From contig VWZL01005178.1 in assembly GCA_013396915.1 (NCBI GenBank), positions 184,053 to 248,052 of the forward strand: a stretch of DNA of 64,000 nucleotides, given 5' to 3'. A program made the position numbers and the translations under genes. This document shows, piece by piece, positions 1 through 12,960 of this stretch; the first letter of the stretch is position 1, and every line of letters starts with the position of its first letter. The notes beneath the pieces are model-generated. The model saw only the letters and a program-made list of their open reading frames with translations, had not been told where the DNA came from and did no database searches. The stretch is from Stercorarius parasiticus. Lineage: Eukaryota; Chordata; Aves; Charadriiformes; Stercorariidae.

Positions 1-1056
1 GATAAAATAATTCCCTTGTAGGTCTGCCGGAGTTCAGATTTTTTAGGATGCTCACCTCTACCGCTTGTCAGCAACAGCCCCGTCAGCTTCAAAGAGCGCA
101 AAAGAGACGAGGTGCGGCGGGATGTTTGACAAAGGCAGGAGCAAGCAGCAGGAGTCAGCAGATGTGACCATGATGCTTTGGTGCATCATGCTTACTTTGC
201 TGTCTCTCTGTGTTGTTTGTTTATTTTTGGTGTCATTTTGGATAGTTGCAGCCCTGAATGTGGTTTGTGTATACAGTTTGTGGTCCTCTTCTTAGGATCT
301 GCTTGCTGTGCTGCAGCTGGACTTTGCCACGCGTGACGTTCTGCAGCACAGTCCTCGTTTATACGCTGAGCGGGTGAGACGTGTTGGTGCAATAGGCAAT
401 GACTGCGTCTGAGGGAGATCCTCTTGTTCTGCGGATGCTCAGACTTCAGCTTCCGAGCACAAAGCCGGTTGCTTTACATCCGTTCACTGATTACCAGTCC
501 CGGGTCCCCATGGGCCTGTTTCGTGCTTTGCTCTGTTATTGATCTTGTTGTTATTAATGCCCATAACCTACGGACTGCATGAGTTAGATGAAAATTTACC
601 ATGTATTTCATGGCTGTATGTTGCCGCTATATGCGCTGCCCTCTGATACCCATAGGTTGGTGTTATCCTAACATTTCTGAATCACAAATATTGCCATTTT
701 GCCATCTATCATTTTTCTTTCTCAAGAATTCTTACTCTGTTGAGCCAGCCCAGACAGCCAGGTATTCCCTACCCATCCTTCTGTCCATTTAAAAAGTATA
801 ATTGTGTAGTTTCAAGTCTATTTCTTACAGTATTTCTGGTAAATTGTAGTCGGATTAGACTTATTTCTTATGGCCTCATTTTGTCTTTTTATTTCTATAT
901 TCTAGCACTGATTACTAGTGATGTGCTTAATGTTCCACATACCTGGTAGCTTTGTTCTTTCTGGTTTTCAGATAATGTTAATTAATCCAACTTTGAAAAA
1001 ATACTTGTGGTCCTGATCGTATGTCACATTTCTAATTCTTCCTGGAAACCGGAGGC

Positions 1057-1066
1057 TATATAAAAG
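1057..1066 (+). promoter_or_regulatory. TATA-box-like element
   Basis: TATATAAAAG sits in a short GC-richer setting (GGAGGC before, CTGAG after) and matches the core of a strong vertebrate TATA box. An initiation site would be expected about 30 bases downstream, near 1088-1095. No coding exon, CpG island or conserved first exon is visible downstream, so this may be a chance match in AT-rich DNA. Confidence 0.15.
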
Positions 1067-2004
1067 CTGAGTAATTAGAGACACATTTAGGCAACTACAC
1101 TCGCAGAAACTTTCAGTCTAGGTATCACTGGCGGAAGTACCAACTGTATTTAAGAGGATGACTATAAGCAATTCTTTGCTACGTTTATTTTATATAGGAT
1201 TAGAGCACAGGCTATAAGATCATTCCAGTGTCCTTTCATAGAACTATAGCGAGGGGTTGTTCAGGTTGAAGGAAAAATCCCACACCACAAACCAAAAAAA
1301 CTCTACTCTTTAAAAATATCTAACTCATTCAGACATGTTTTTTAAATGACTGCTAAATACCTGGAGGGGTTTTGGGGTCTCTTGTATTGATAGCCCTCTG
1401 CGTATGGGTATTAAATTGCATTACACTGCCGCGGTTTTGTTGGCTCTAGGCAGGGTGAGCCCATAGCATAATAGCAGTTTGGGAGAAAACAGAGAAACGC
1501 GCCTACCAGATGCAATGCATGCGAGTCACATCCCTCGCTATGCTACTGGAAGGTGATCAGATACGACAAGGAGAAGGGTAGTTCAGGAACATGGGGAAGA
1601 AAGAATAGCGGTTACTTTCAGAGCACTTTGGTTTATCTTGCAATGTCTGTTTTCTTTGCAAAATCACTAATGGTCACTATTATTGGAATTGTTAAAGCGA
1701 CCTTTAAATTGCTTTACAAATATCAAGTTGTGGATGCAATCTACCTTTGCACAATAGTCAATTGTCCATCCCAACTTAAACAAAACAAAAAACCAGAGTG
1801 CATTTCAAAGTATTTCAAGCAAACTCCTTCAAGTATTTTTAAGGGTGTCACCAATAGTCCTTAGCTTTGCAATGTCACCTTTATACAATGTTAGGAGTGA
1901 TTTTTGCCCTGTAGAATGGCTAAAATCTTAGAAAATGATAAAAACTTCCCCTCCCCTCTAGATTTTGGTAGTATGTGACTGAGCATGGAATTTTCGTTGA
2001 GCTT

Positions 2005-2061
2005 TGTGTGTGTATATATATAAACACTGATGTACATAAACGTATACATATGCACACACAC
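2005..2061. repeat. TG/TA/CA alternating simple repeat
   Basis: A run of TG then TA dinucleotides (2005-2022) is followed by TGTACAT and by ATACATATG joined to a CACACACAC run ending at 2061. Most bases alternate purine and pyrimidine, the pattern of a decayed compound microsatellite able to adopt Z-form or cruciform structure. Confidence 0.6.
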
Positions 2062-5000
2062 CTTTTGGAAGAGAATGTAACAAGAGTTTATACAGTTGAG
2101 TGGAAATCTTTTCCCCTGCCCATAATTCTGATGCGGCAGCTGTCTCTCCCCGAATATATGGGTACCTGCCCTCTCTCATTCCCCCCCAACCCATCTGGTC
2201 AGGTTGCAGAACTAGCAAACGGTAGCGCTTTGGTTCCCAGGTCGTACAGACAACGTATGGAGCACCCAGCCAGCAGAGCAGCTGGCACAGCTGTGGGACC
2301 AGTACCCACCGCATGACACTGCGGGCAGCTCCCATATGAAGGTGGAACCTTGTAGGTTCTTCAGCAGAAATAAAGTGCGTTATATGGGCAGCTCTATAGG
2401 GGTATGACTCACGTTGATTGTACGGTGGCTATACCCCTGCATTACTTGAACAGCATGTTTGTGTACGACTAAAAGGTTTGTGTCTCCCTATAGAGAGCTG
2501 CAGTCTCGATGCTGTGACTTCACTAACCCCTACACCAAGAGTCATTGCATTAAAACAAAGTGAATTTCTGGTAGGTTCTCCCGCCATTCATAATATTTCA
2601 GGTTTACCGCCTTGATTCCCAGATTAAAATCTAATTAAAACTTCAGTGCTAGTTGTTCTGTAAATTAGGGCGACCAAGTGCTTTCCCCGTGTTGGTGTGA
2701 CACTTTTAAAATTGTTGCGTGGAGGATCACTTTAAGAGAAGAGGTTTGGGTCTAAGTGGCCTCATACATTTCTTAGCTCCTGTGCACCATTGCAGTTCTG
2801 TATTTTTCTGGCACCGATGTCCCAGGGGATGTGACTGATATTTCAATGATGTCCTGACCCCCAGCTTGCAGATATTAACCAGGATGAATGATTCTGATCA
2901 GTCTTTCCCAACCTGAAGTTAGTTTCATTGTCTGCATCAGCAGGGTTGATGTTGAGATCCTGCAGATCCTCTCAGCTCCACTCAGGGTATGAGTTGTTAG
3001 CGCTGATGCCTACTTATTATATTATTGTTGTTGCTGTTATTTATTAATTATACAGTGCTATTGCTGTTTGTGAGGCTTTACACAAAATGCAGATCCGACA
3101 TTGAGGGGCCCCCACGTTGTTGCTGATGGAGTGCAGGAGAGGTGTCAAACGAAAGCCTGAGGTGAGAGGAGGGGTGATGTTTATGGGAAGGGTGAGTTGT
3201 GGGTAAAGCGCTGAGATATATTTGGTTTTATAAAGCTCATTTTGATGGGCCAGATCCTCAACCCCATTGACTAAGCTGAGTGTTGGCCTGAGTGCTAAGC
3301 AAGGATTCTTCTGCACGGAGGAAACTTCTCATGATGAAAAGCAACGTCAGCTCTGTCTGTCCCTCCTTCGGGAGGGCATACGGGTGTGCTGCGTGTCCTG
3401 GCAGGTGACCCCAGGACCTGCCAGCCCCAGCCCTGCACCTGAGACGGTCTCCTGGGACAGGAGAAGTCGCAGGGTGGCACACACAGGTGATTTTGCTGCT
3501 GGCTGGCTCAAAAACCCTCTCATGCTCTTTGGGAATACCTAAACTTCTAGCAGTCTTGCACTGAAGCTAGTCTGATGGGACATAAGGCAGCCCCCAGAAA
3601 AACTTGCCACGTCCCAGAGACAGACAGCAGCATTCCAGCATCCCCTGAAGGCAACAGAAACTCTTTTAATGAGGGGAAAAAAATCCAACACAGACAAGAG
3701 CCCAGAGCCTGGAAGCAGCCAGCTTTGTAACTACTTGAAAGATAATTTTTGTCTATACAGAAACTGAGACAAAAATAGACTTTTGCTGCGAATAGCCAAA
3801 TATCACACGTAGAAGATAATTTTCCTCACATCCCATGGCAGAGGCGAGATGCCTGGTGCAGGTAGGGACAGGACCCTGTTTATTGTGCTGGATGTTCAGT
3901 ATCTGGCAGCGCTAAGGGCTCAGGTACCCGGCAGGTTCCTGTATGTCGATATAACGGCATGCGTACCCACTGATCTGTAGAAAATGCAAGAGAATTTAAC
4001 GTGGCTTGGTCAAGATGTAAGGATAGAGTTAGCTGCAATCTTGCTTGTATTTCATGAAAGCAAAACAGTATTTAAAATGTCCTATGTACACTGGGGATCT
4101 GAACTGTGCCTTGAGGCAAACGGCAGAATTCAGACCCGGTATAAGTATATTGAATTCCATTGAAATCTCTGCCTTTACAGTTGTGTTCACTCCGACCTGA
4201 TTTTGACCCTCAATTAATCATAAGGGACTAAATATAACTTGACATAAATGCACTTCGTGTATGCACGTATACATAAAAAGGCACAAAAAGGTGCAGTTCG
4301 CATAGAAAATAAAACGCAGCTAATTATTGCAGATCCTTTTTAAGTGTGTTTGCAAGTGATGTGTTTTCAAAACAAGCTAAACAATAATTCATCAGCTTGT
4401 GTACCACATGCTGGCTAATGAATAAAGTCAGGAATCAGGAAGCAAATGTAAATATGGGGTCTAATTCCCAACTGCCAAATTAGAAGTATTTTGTGCCCAC
4501 TTTGCACAGGTGCAAGTGACAACATAAGTTACAAAACAGCTGGGAATCTGGTCTCACAGTCTGTTCTGCTGTTCAAATAATTGAATTTAAAGTGTGGTTA
4601 CTGACTAACTAAAGCCTCTCCAACTGTATCGGTCCTCCTTTCCCAACCCCAGGCCTGAGAGAAGACCAGGCCATTTGAGAAGATTGTCATTCAAGCTTAT
4701 CCTTTCAATCAGAATCCGCAGGAAAAAAAATTAAAAAATGCCACTTTCTTTTATGGTGGCAGTTAATCTGTCAGGAGCAGATTCAAGTTTTGGCAAAGAT
4801 CTGTGGTGAGATAAAATGAAAAAGCTGCCAAACAGCATTGTTAGCGCGGGGAGGAGGAAGGGAGGGGAGCTGCCACCACTTCCCCAAGCTGAATGCCAAG
4901 CACACCTACATGGTTCTCAGTCAGGCCATGTGAAACCCAGGATATTTATAGCAGTGGTAAGCTTCAGTGCTCATTTACCCTGGGGGCAGTGTGCTCATTG

Positions 5001-6883
5001 CAGAAATGGATTCATAATAGCTAATGCTTGCTTCTACAAGGTTTTTATAGTTTACTTGAGTAAGTATAGCATAACATGCTAATAGTTTTTAAATAAAGCA
5101 CATCTAAACAATTGGTTTGCAGTGCCATGCGGTTTGCAGCTCAGCGCAGGGCTGTTCTCATTGTTTCAGCTTCACGCTTTGACTGCTTTCAAATGTATTT
5201 CTTTCCTCTCGTGCCGTTGTCGTCTGCATTTAAGACCTGGAAAGAATTTGGTGCCAATTTTAGGATGGTAACTTGATTAAGCGACTATTTTTTCCTAATG
5301 GGATTTAACAATCTGTCTTCAAGTGTGTTTTTTAGATATTTGCTGCTGAGTTAAAATGGGTATTTATGCAGTCATTGCCTTGTGGGATGCTGTTTTATCT
5401 GCTAACTCAGAAACAAGATACGTTTAAGGGGAGCTGTTAATAAACATGACCGTGAGCCTGCATCGTATTCAGTACTTGCCTCGCCTGACCGTCAGTTTTT
5501 TCATGGGGTCCGGATTTGAATATGAGCTGCTAAAATAATACATAAAATTAAAGACCAGGTAGATGTACGGTTTCTGTGTTGCCCGATGCCCTCACACTGC
5601 TGTGCGCCTGGAACGCAGGGTCCCTGGAGCTGCTCTCTCCCTGCTCCCTCCTTGCTGCTGGGGCAGAGGATCTCCCAGACACCTGGATCAGCTGGGACAA
5701 CGCTGTTTTCTGCCATGGAGGAGAGCAGGAGGCTTTCCTTCCCTGGGTTTCCCCTTGGTAGCTTGAACACCGCTCCCGTATTTTAGTCCAGGAAACTTTG
5801 TGCTACCCAGAGCACAATCTGGCTGGTGCTGCAGAGCCCGGTGTGCCTGGTGAGGGGTGCTGAGCCTCCTGCTGCGAGATCCTGCCACCGGGCAGCCTCC
5901 ATCTGTCCGTGCCAACTGTCGCCTCCGCTTTTGTCTGGTTACCCAGTGCTTTAGGGCACAGCTTGTTCTTTTGGGAGTGGAGGATTGGAAAGGACTGTCA
6001 GGGTTACCGAGGCTGCTCTGCTGTAACTGCAAGTGTCCGTGGAGTTCGTTTCATGTGTAGATGACACCTGGTAGGATCCTTGGCCAGAATAATCCAGCTA
6101 GTTTTATTAATAAACATCACATGGCCGTTTTTGTCTTGAAATACTCTGACTCCGTAGAGATTAGAAGTTTGCTGGATTTCATTTGCAGTTTCAATGTGAG
6201 CATGTGGAACAGCATATCAGGTCACTGGGATGCTCTTAGAACATATGTTGTAAGTGTCTCCGTTTTCTCACAGGCTCCCATTTTTATCCTCCGTTATTTT
6301 CAAAAAGATCATAGTTTACATAGAAAGGTGTTTCAGGGGTTAGAAGTGCACCCTTAAGGAAGCGTGTCGATGTAGCAATGCACTGCGTGCGTAGCTGGGG
6401 TGGCACCCTGCTCTCTGGTTGGGCAGCTCTAATGAGATCTTTTGCAGATGTCAGCTGTTTGCCTAAAATGTGGAGGAAATCTGGGATAAATAGAGCTTTC
6501 AGCTTTTGTGAGTCTCTCAACTCCGTTTTCTCTTCATAGCCTTTCAATCTTTAGCCAGCAGTTTACTCCCCTAAAGCTGGTCTTGGGCTGAGTGAAAATT
6601 AGGTCTTACTGTCTTTATTTCCATTGAGCATCAAATAGCCTGATCCATTTTAATTACAGGAATGAGCTGACTTGGTTGTGACCCATTGCTGGTTTTGTAC
6701 CGGCGAGAAAAGTCTGGCCAGGATTTCCAGAATCTTTTGGGTATGGTAACTGTGCAAAACGTAATCTACAAGACAAAGTAATGAAAAGGTGAGGAGAGGC
6801 TTTTCTTTGACCATGGGAAAACCAAGTTTCTACCTCTGTGACAAAAAGCTCGTATAAGTGGAAACACTTGGGAGTTCATGCTG

Positions 6884-7132
6884 GCTGGAGGTGACCTAAA
6901 GCACGGCACAGGTCAAGGATCAATCCTGGGAGGCCTGATTTTGTTCACTTTATATGTTAATAACCTTAAAGTAGGAACATGAAGTAAAGTGATAACGTTT
7001 GCCAATGACACACTCTTGTGGGGAACAAGTTAATGTGAGGTCAAAGTCTGTAAAATTCAAAATAACTTAAATAGACTAGGAGAATGGGTAGATAAGTGGC
7101 TTATGGAATCTGGTTTAGAGAAATTTAAGGTA
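6884..7132 (+). mobile_element. CR1-like LINE reverse transcriptase relic
   Basis: One reading frame starting near 6884 gives a degraded piece of a CR1-clade reverse transcriptase. It contains GQGSILGG, matching the family's PQGS(I/V)LGP motif, then LYVNNLK (family: IND-L). The catalytic FADD box follows as FANDTLLWG, so one catalytic aspartate has become asparagine. LNRLGEWVDKWLM and KFKV then match the conserved D-L-RL-W region and the KCKVLHLG approach. In-frame stops at 6980-6982 and 7031-7033 show the copy is dead. Only about 80 residues of a protein usually near 900-1000 residues remain. The flanks are not recognisable, so it is an old, internally truncated fragment and not a new 3'-end insertion. 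Assignment to CR1 or another CR1-clade LINE (L2/L3 type) is inferred from these motifs alone. Confidence 0.8.
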
Positions 7133-10100
7133 GAGGGGCTCACCCAGCTACTTGGTGTCCTGCTCACAGGAATTTCCTCCTACCTATGGCACCTGGAGCA
7201 CTTGCAAACTTGAACCGCAAGGAGAAGATGCGGCTACAGGAGTTTAATGCTCGCAGCCACACCGGCAGCAGCGGGTGGGAGATGCCATGGTAAATCCCAG
7301 ATGACCACTCTTACATGTGCAAAGGCTTATTGTAAAACATCTGGAGACTTCAAAGGAGCTGCTGAAGTAGTTCCTAAGTAGACACAGCTCTGTAAGTTTT
7401 CTTATGGCAAATACACTTTCAGTGGATGGAGATAACCATCCGTGCACCGTTCGGAGCCCATTCCTTGTGCAGGGTGTACTGCCGTGGAAAAGGTACAGTA
7501 AGGATAGCCTTTACTCTTCTGGTGAAGAGTATAATAGATCCAACACTAGAGACACTGAAATGTTTCATGATGTGTGTTTAATGACAGCTTCACGTAAATC
7601 CATCCACATTCCAACATTGCTCAGGTTTTCTAGCTACCAACTGACGGTTGGTTTTGTGTTTTTAATTTCAAAGCTACTACCTACTCCCATTTTTTATTTT
7701 TTTTTTAAACTGCCATACAGTAAGATTGAGAAATTGAGTTGGCTAGGACTGCTGAGTTAACCCCATGAACTAATGAAGTAAACATTTGCAACCACTGTGA
7801 CATGGAAATCATCCAGCTCTCCCTGGCGTACACCTGCAGAAACCTGTGATTCACCTCTGAGTCACTCTGCAAATGTTAGCAGGGCAAAGCTGACAGCCGC
7901 GCAGAGGGCTCGCTCTGCTGCCAGGGCTCTCCTTCTCCCCTGGAATAATGACATTAATGATGCTTCCAAATGGCTCACGGGGTTGCAAAATGAGAGATCT
8001 AAAAATCCATGCAGCAGCTTGATTTCCTAATAGGATGCATTAAGTAGGACATTGCATGTTTAACAGGCTGAAGTTGATTAGACAATAAGACTTAAAATAT
8101 GTAGCTAAAGTGGTTAGAAAAATAGGTTTTGGAAGCTCAGATCAAAGCTTTACAGGGGGGTGATTAGATAAATAAAAAGTTTAAGCCTTACTGAGCAAAT
8201 AATTGCACATCCTCTGAAAAGAACAGTTCATAGGGATTGATCAAATGTGAGTCACCCCAGGCACAGATGTCTTTCTAAGAATATTCCATTTAATTTTCTT
8301 AATGTACACCAAAAGCAAAGAGATACTGGTGCTGATCAGTGAATGTTCTTGTTTGCATAAGGAAAGGCTCTTTAAAAATAATGGAGAATGAAAAAAAAAC
8401 CCAACCAAGACACCACCAAAAAATGATTCAGTTCCTGTTGTCTAACAGGGATAATTTCCTCTTCAGCAGTGCCTTCCCCCGCCATTGCAAGGTGCGGGCT
8501 TTCTGTTCTTTAATGTACACTAGAGCCACATAGCACACGCTCAAAGCTTAAAGAAACGCAAGTCCCGTTGCAGTCTTTGTTCTTAAGGGTCAGTTTGTAC
8601 TATTCTTTGGAAGTATCAGCCCTGGGAGACTTACAAGAACCTTAGAAGCACAAAATAAATAGATATAAATATCTGGTTTTTATAGATAAAAGTCCGTGAG
8701 GTTCTCCCTGTGCAGGATTATCTCCTTAGGTAAGGAATGGAGTGTGAGGAGAGACTGGAGGTGAGTGGGGTCTCTGTAGGGGGGAATCCTGTTCCCTGAG
8801 GACAGACGCTTCTGGAAGAACTTTCCCCTTCCTGCCTTTGGCATTGGGTTTTGTGAATCCACCTGCAAACCCCCGTCCTCTGAAGGGCGTGCATATAGGG
8901 AGCCTGCATTAACATCACAGAGAACAGCCTGACAGGGACAAATTCTGCCCTTCAAGATTTTGGCATGTGTTCCATTTATTGCAACAAAGCCAGAGTTTCA
9001 CCTTTGCTGTTTCTGAAGGAGAATGAGTAATAGCAGGGAGCTTGGCTTCTTCCAACCTGTTCCTCAGACCTCCCCCCAACACAGGGAGTTCGGGTGGAGT
9101 GAAGCTGGGGAAAAAGTAACAAGAAAAAGGTTATGCAAAAAAATTCCAAGTTCCTTAGAAATAGGCTCAGTGCACAATCCTGAGACACGCAGCACCGTCG
9201 CATTAAAGGTGCCGTACAGATGTCGGGTGTCTTACTGCCTGGAATATATTCCTCACTCAAACACTTATGTTTTGCTTTACTTGGTCACTCTTTGAACGCC
9301 AAGCTGTTAAATCAGAGCTACACAAACTCAAAGAAAATGCAGCCTGCTCCTGTGTTCCCCTCTATCATATCTGTTACGTCTCTGCAGATTGCAGTAGGCA
9401 TCTTCGGAACGCTTCCAACAGGCTGACAGTGGTAGGACTGGCGCGTCCATTGGAAGGTTAGAGATGGTAATAAAATAATGGCTATTGAATTTCACTTTAA
9501 TAAGCGGCTTGGAACCATGACTAAATCTGCTTGTTCTTAATAACAGAGGATACCTGACCTTCTGTCTTGAGCTCTTCTATTTCATGTAATACCTCATTTC
9601 TGAAGGCAGCTGATCTTTTCTGACTGCTCCCTTCCTTCTCTCTCCCTCCTCCGCCTTCATGGCAGGCATTCATATACCTGAATTTGGCATCAGCTGAAAT
9701 CTAATATGAGAGAGGCAGTTCAGAAATGGTCTTGCCGAGGTGCTGTCTGGGATTTGGTACGACTCTGGCATGACTAGTGTGATTGCCAGCTCTCGGATAA
9801 CCGGCTGGGCCATGTCGGCCATGATTTGCGAGCACCTTTCATATACACTTCGCAGCTGACTTAGAAATATTCCTGATGTAGGAAAGAATGAATTTTGTGA
9901 CTTTGAGAACCATTTGTGATATCCAGTAGTGTGGAGGGGAGATAAATAATGAAATAATGGGAGTGAAATTCCCACTTGGTTGGTTTCCAACCTTTCCATT
10001 CAGTTTGACTTACTTTCTTTGGAATTTAGTTCTTATGTTCATATTTAATGCCTACCTCGTTCCTCCTCTAACTTAGGTTATCTATTTAAGCTCGGTAACA

Positions 10101-11865
10101 ATCTTCTGCTGGAGAACCGAAGGCTCTGTAGAAACTTGGACTCCATGTTGTGAAAATGATTTGCTCCGTGATTCAGACCGAGGAGTACGTTCTCTTCTGT
10201 CAAGAGGAGAAACTTTCCTTTATCTAACTAATTTATTTTTATCTATGATTAGCACTGCCACTTGTGATGTGTCCTTAGAACTCTTACCTTCCTACTCTCA
10301 GGTCTTAGATCCTCTTCCGCTTGGGTGATGTAAACATTTGATGTGTGGTCGTATAGAAAAGGGCTTGGTCTTATGTACAGAGGGGGTTAAGGGTGTGCAG
10401 CACCTCAAGGTAGTTGCCTCGTACTTTGGAAAATCAGACACATTATGTATCAGCAATTTCTCCTTGCAGCTGGGAAATAAATTTATAGCTTGGTATTTCT
10501 AAAAGAAAAAATTACTAGTTCTGATTGAAATGCTTAGCAGCGTAGACAGTTAAAGTAAACATTTTTCCTGTCTCATTTTTTATAGCCATACGCTTCCTTA
10601 ATTTTCTTCTGTTATATTTTGCACTTCAAGAAAATGATATCTCCAAAAAAATGTGGAAGGATGAAAATTTTTCTTTTATTTATTCCAATCAGCACCTAGA
10701 AAATGTAGTCTTTTCATTTTTCAAATACATTAAAATTGATAGACTGATGTTCAGGAAATGGAAAAGAGCTAAATTCGGGTCATGCAGTAAGTGTTTACGT
10801 ACCTTGAGACAAGGCAGCTATTGGAAGTGTCTCAGAGGAAGAGTACTGCACTGTCGCTTTACCTCTGCAGAGGAATATCTCTTTGGTGTAAACTCGCTTC
10901 TGTGAGAGGGTAGGGTAGTTCTGATTGCCTTGAATCTGGAATAAACCATATGTTTCTGCAAAACGGATGAGTTCAGATGTGAGTAAACCTATTTCTTTTC
11001 CCTGTCATACGTCCGCTCCGTAGCTCGTGTCTTGCTCCAGCAGCTCTAGATTTGCACCAATGCTACTGAGCTGAGGTAATGGGTAGCACATAGATTTCAA
11101 ACTTCCTTTATAAAGAATTCAGTGAAAGACACTACATTGAAGATCAGCTTGGGTTTTTGTTGGTGTAATTTTACATTTTTGGGTCATATTTAGAAGTGAT
11201 GGTTTGATCGTGGCAATTAACTCTGTTTCAAGAGGATGCAACGTATTAACATGCTGTTGTCACTTATTGGTATAATAACTTGAATAACTTATTTCATTAC
11301 TACCCCTGATTACAATTTTTATTTTTCTACTATATGGGAACTATTTTTTATGGAGAGGGTGGATAAATTGCAAAGGAAATGGGGATTTAGCAGGGTCCAA
11401 TCAGGAGTTAATTAGCTATTTATGTGACAGACAGCCTCAGTGTAGCCCTACTAATCCCCTCTTTTGTGACTTCAGTCTAGAGTAAGGCTCAGACCTGGGT
11501 AAAAGTCAGTAACGCTGGCAGAGTTCTGTGAAATGTACACAAAGCTGCATTTGCTAAGTATCTCTTCATGGGAATGTTCCACAAAGCTCTAAAAAGCCAC
11601 ATGTGTTCTTAACATCCACTGTCATTAGGTCACAGTATGTTGAAATTCTTTTCAATTTCAGAATTTAGCAATGGCACTTTCTCTTAAAATAGAAATTGGT
11701 CTTAAAAAAAATAAACTCGCATCCATTCAGCATACCGTGAGGAAAAGAGCTGCTCGGGTTTTTGTGCAGACCCAGCAATTGCCTCATGAGAAAGTGTGAT
11801 CCTTGAGAGGAAAGATACCCTGTCCTCAGGACACTGGCCTGCAGTCAAGAAAGGCATCGCCTTAA
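7133..11865. other. Unique non-coding DNA
   Basis: No gene recognised. The longest open frame (9670-9999 minus, 109 codons) includes a locally GC-richer stretch at about 9700-9860 that stands out from its AT-rich neighbours, but its protein matches no family I know and the bordering splice signals are poor. The rest is AT-rich with scattered A and T runs. Confidence 0.55.
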
Positions 11866-11940
11866 TGATGGGACTTTGGGTGAGTGACTTATTCTCTCTG
11901 TATTTTGGTTCCCCTGCTATAAGACAGTAATTGCAACATT
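11866..11940 (+). mobile_element. MIR-type SINE relic, 3' core
   Basis: TTTGGGTGAGTGACTTATTC, then TCTCTGTATTTTGGTTCCCC, then a CTATAAGACAG segment follow the order of the mammalian/amniote MIR core: TTGGGCAAGTCACTTA, CTCTCTGTGCCTCAGTTTCC, ATCTGTAAAATG. Divergence is high and there is no tail. It is an ancient tRNA-core SINE remnant in the plus orientation. Confidence 0.55.
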
Positions 11941-12639
11941 TCCTTTCTCCGCGGGGGTGTTGGGCTGTGCTTAGGTATTTGGCAGTGTCTACGCAAGCTA
12001 GACAGGCAGTACTGAAGTTCCTAAAATCTGATCTGGAAGTGCTCTATTATTGCACAATATTTCCTAAACCCTCTGCTTTAATGATCTCAATCAGAAATCT
12101 AATTTGGTGATCTGAAGGCAGTCAAAAATAATGCTGAAGCTGAGCACGCTGTTCAGGAGACTGCTTTAGAAGCTTCTGTTCCTTTCCTGCGTCTTCACGC
12201 TCCTCTTGGCCGGGCAGTTCTTCATTTATTCTTCCTTCCCAGCCTCTCTTCTCGCCAGGGCGGTGTGCGGGGCTCGGGCTCTTGGAAAGGACTGTCACAG
12301 GGCATGACAACGGCAGTGGGAAACGTTTTCATCCCACTGCAGGAGCAGCTCTACGTTCTGGTCAGCCAAATTCAAGCCTGTAATGTTTGGACTTGGTCCA
12401 ATGAACTGAAGCAAGTTGGTTTCAAGCGGCTTCATGTATTTTCCCAAAGAGTTTTCCCAAGCGTATTATCTACTGCTATTGTGTTTAGTGGTTACCCTCA
12501 AAGAAATGGGTTACTAATGTATTCATGTCATTCTTTTCTTTACAATAAGCCCTGTGTCATTAAGGAGGTTCATATGACCTTCAGATGAGACAATAGAGAC
12601 CTGAACCCAGTTACTAGCCATTACTTCAAGCGCACCTTT
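11941..12639. other. Unique non-coding DNA between MIR relic and CR1
   Basis: Nothing recognisable. The open frame 12265-12588 (plus, 107 codons) has no motif and no plausible splice structure. Confidence 0.5.
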
Positions 12640-12960
12640 CATAGAATCGCTTTGGTTGGAAGAGACCTTTAAGATCATCAAGTCCAACCGTTAACCCAGC
12701 ACTGCTAAGTCCACCACTAAACCAAGGCCCTCAGCGCCACATCTACACATCTTGTAAATACTGCCAGGGATGGCAACTCAACCCTGGGCATGCTGGTCCA
12801 ATGCTTGATAATGCTTTCAGTGAAGAAATTTTTCCTAATATCCCATATAAACCTCCCCTCGCACAACTTGAGGCCATTTCCTCTTGTCCTATCGCCTGTT
12901 CCTTGGGAAAAGAGGTTGACCCCCACCTCGCTACCACCTCCTTTCATGCAGCAGTGCTGG
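12640..12960 (-). mobile_element. CR1 LINE 3' end (5'-truncated)
   Basis: Read on the plus strand, this begins CATAGAATC, continues GGTTGGAAGAGACCTTTAAG, ATCATCAAGTCCAACC, TTAACCCAGCACTGC and GTGAAGAAATTTTTCCTAAT, and ends in CTTGAGGCCATTTCCTCTTG plus a short tail. This is the reverse complement of the avian CR1 3' untranslated end and the last part of ORF2. The element therefore lies on the minus strand, with its 3' end at 12640 and its 5' truncation near 12960. It is the best preserved CR1 copy here. Short open frames across it (for example 12717-12989 minus and 12790-13080 plus) are parts of the repeat, not genes. CR1 copies usually lack clear target duplications, and none is seen. Confidence 0.95.

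Larger units (their letters stand above)
1..6883. other. Unique non-coding DNA, 5' part of window
   Basis: I see no gene here. The sequence is AT-rich and irregular, with open frames of at most 125 codons. The two longest (1958-2335 minus and 1975-2316 plus) cover the same bases on opposite strands and resemble nothing known. A TATA-like element near 1060 and a purine/pyrimidine-alternating tract near 2030 are listed separately. The stretch 5570-5960 is GC-richer than its surroundings but has few CpGs and no clear exon structure. Confidence 0.6.

Noticed and set aside
1958..2335. 125-codon minus frame and 113-codon plus frame over the same bases
   Set aside because: Mutually overlapping, spanning a microsatellite, with no recognised domain.
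9670..9999. 109-codon minus frame including a GC-richer segment
   Set aside because: No known family and no convincing splice acceptor or donor; kept only as a note in the region entry.
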